From positions 14,539,240-14,603,239 of the forward strand of contig CM056558.1 of assembly GCA_029721515.1 (NCBI GenBank): DNA of 64,000 bases, written 5' to 3'. Under the pieces are notes generated by a model, which saw only the letters and a program-made list of their open reading frames with translations, did no database searches and had not been told where the DNA came from. This document shows positions 63,711 to 64,000 of this stretch, one piece after another. The number at the start of each line of letters is the position of its first letter. Within the stretch, counting starts at the first letter, position 1. The stretch comes from Synanceia verrucosa. Its lineage: Eukaryota > Chordata > Actinopteri > Perciformes > Synanceiidae. The position numbers and the translations under genes are program-made.

Positions 63711-64000
63711 AAGAAGGAGAAGAATAATCCATTTATTAGTCCCTCAATGGGCACATTTCAATTGTCCAACTCTGTTTGTCCTATGTCTTTATTGCACATT
63801 ACACACAGGAAACACACGCATGCACTGATGGAGAGGTGTCAGATTAAGGGAGCTGCCATATTCAGGTACCCTGAGCAGTTGGGGGTTCGATGCCTTGCTT
63901 AAGGGCACCTCCGCTGTGCTCAGGAGGAGGAGCTGGTACCTCTCCAGCTACCAGTCCACTTTACATACTTGGTCCGATTTGGACTTGAATCAGCGATTCT
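63711..64000 (-). mobile_element. tRNA-derived SINE S2, copy 2 (cut by window edge)
   Basis: It shares the body of 9545-9869 (CCATTTATTAGTCCCTCAAT, GCAGTTGGGGGTTCGATGCC, GAGGAGCTGGTACCTCTCCA). On the minus strand the edge reads AGAATCGCTGATTCAAGTCC, where GATTCAAGTCC is a B box. The A-box head should lie just right of 64000. Confidence 0.82.

Overview
The window is vertebrate nuclear DNA from a ray-finned fish, most likely a spiny-rayed (percomorph) teleost. The evidence is GT/AG-split genes encoding proteins close to known vertebrate families, long dinucleotide microsatellites, Tc1/mariner and hAT elements, two tRNA-derived SINE families and an L2-type LINE tail. There is no bacterial or viral gene layout. 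The species cannot be named from the sequence alone.

Left block (about 1-33 kb): tmem38a (minus), smim7 (plus), med26 (plus) and slc35e1 (plus). Every exon could be placed by reading protein similarity and checking splice-site phase. Predicted lengths are 291, 75, 579 and 378 residues. Order and relative orientation match human 19p13.11 (SLC35E1, MED26, SMIM7, TMEM38A), so this is conserved microsynteny. The four genes have unrelated jobs: a sarco/endoplasmic reticulum counter-ion channel, a small membrane protein, a Mediator subunit and a nucleotide-sugar-transporter-like protein.

Right block (about 37-64 kb): a two-exon prostaglandin E receptor of the EP4 type (minus), a nine-exon Disabled-family PTB adaptor of 369 residues (plus), and the 5' part of a FYB/PRAM1-type immune adaptor (plus) that runs off the right edge. 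In human, PTGER4-DAB2-C9-FYB1 occupy 5p13 in the same order and orientation, with C9 between DAB2 and FYB1; no C9-like sequence is visible here. The right block therefore looks like a paralogous (ohnologous) copy of the 5p13 cluster joined to a 19p13 block. This is the most interesting feature of the window.

Between and inside the genes lie many mobile elements, several with intact target-site duplications. They include an 854 bp solo LTR (CTTGG duplicated), a 799 bp hAT-like element, a 188 bp hAT foldback MITE, a Harbinger-like MITE, a decayed Tc1 copy in smim7 intron 4, five copies of a TGGA-tailed tRNA-SINE (one nested in an L2-type LINE tail), two copies of a second tRNA-SINE, four copies of an AT-rich repeat, and a 160 bp inverted duplication around 43 kb. 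Other oddities are a smim7 splice donor that is the first unit of a (GT)23 microsatellite, tandem NAGNAG acceptors in med26 and the FYB-like gene, and a 235 bp (TA)n tract just upstream of med26.
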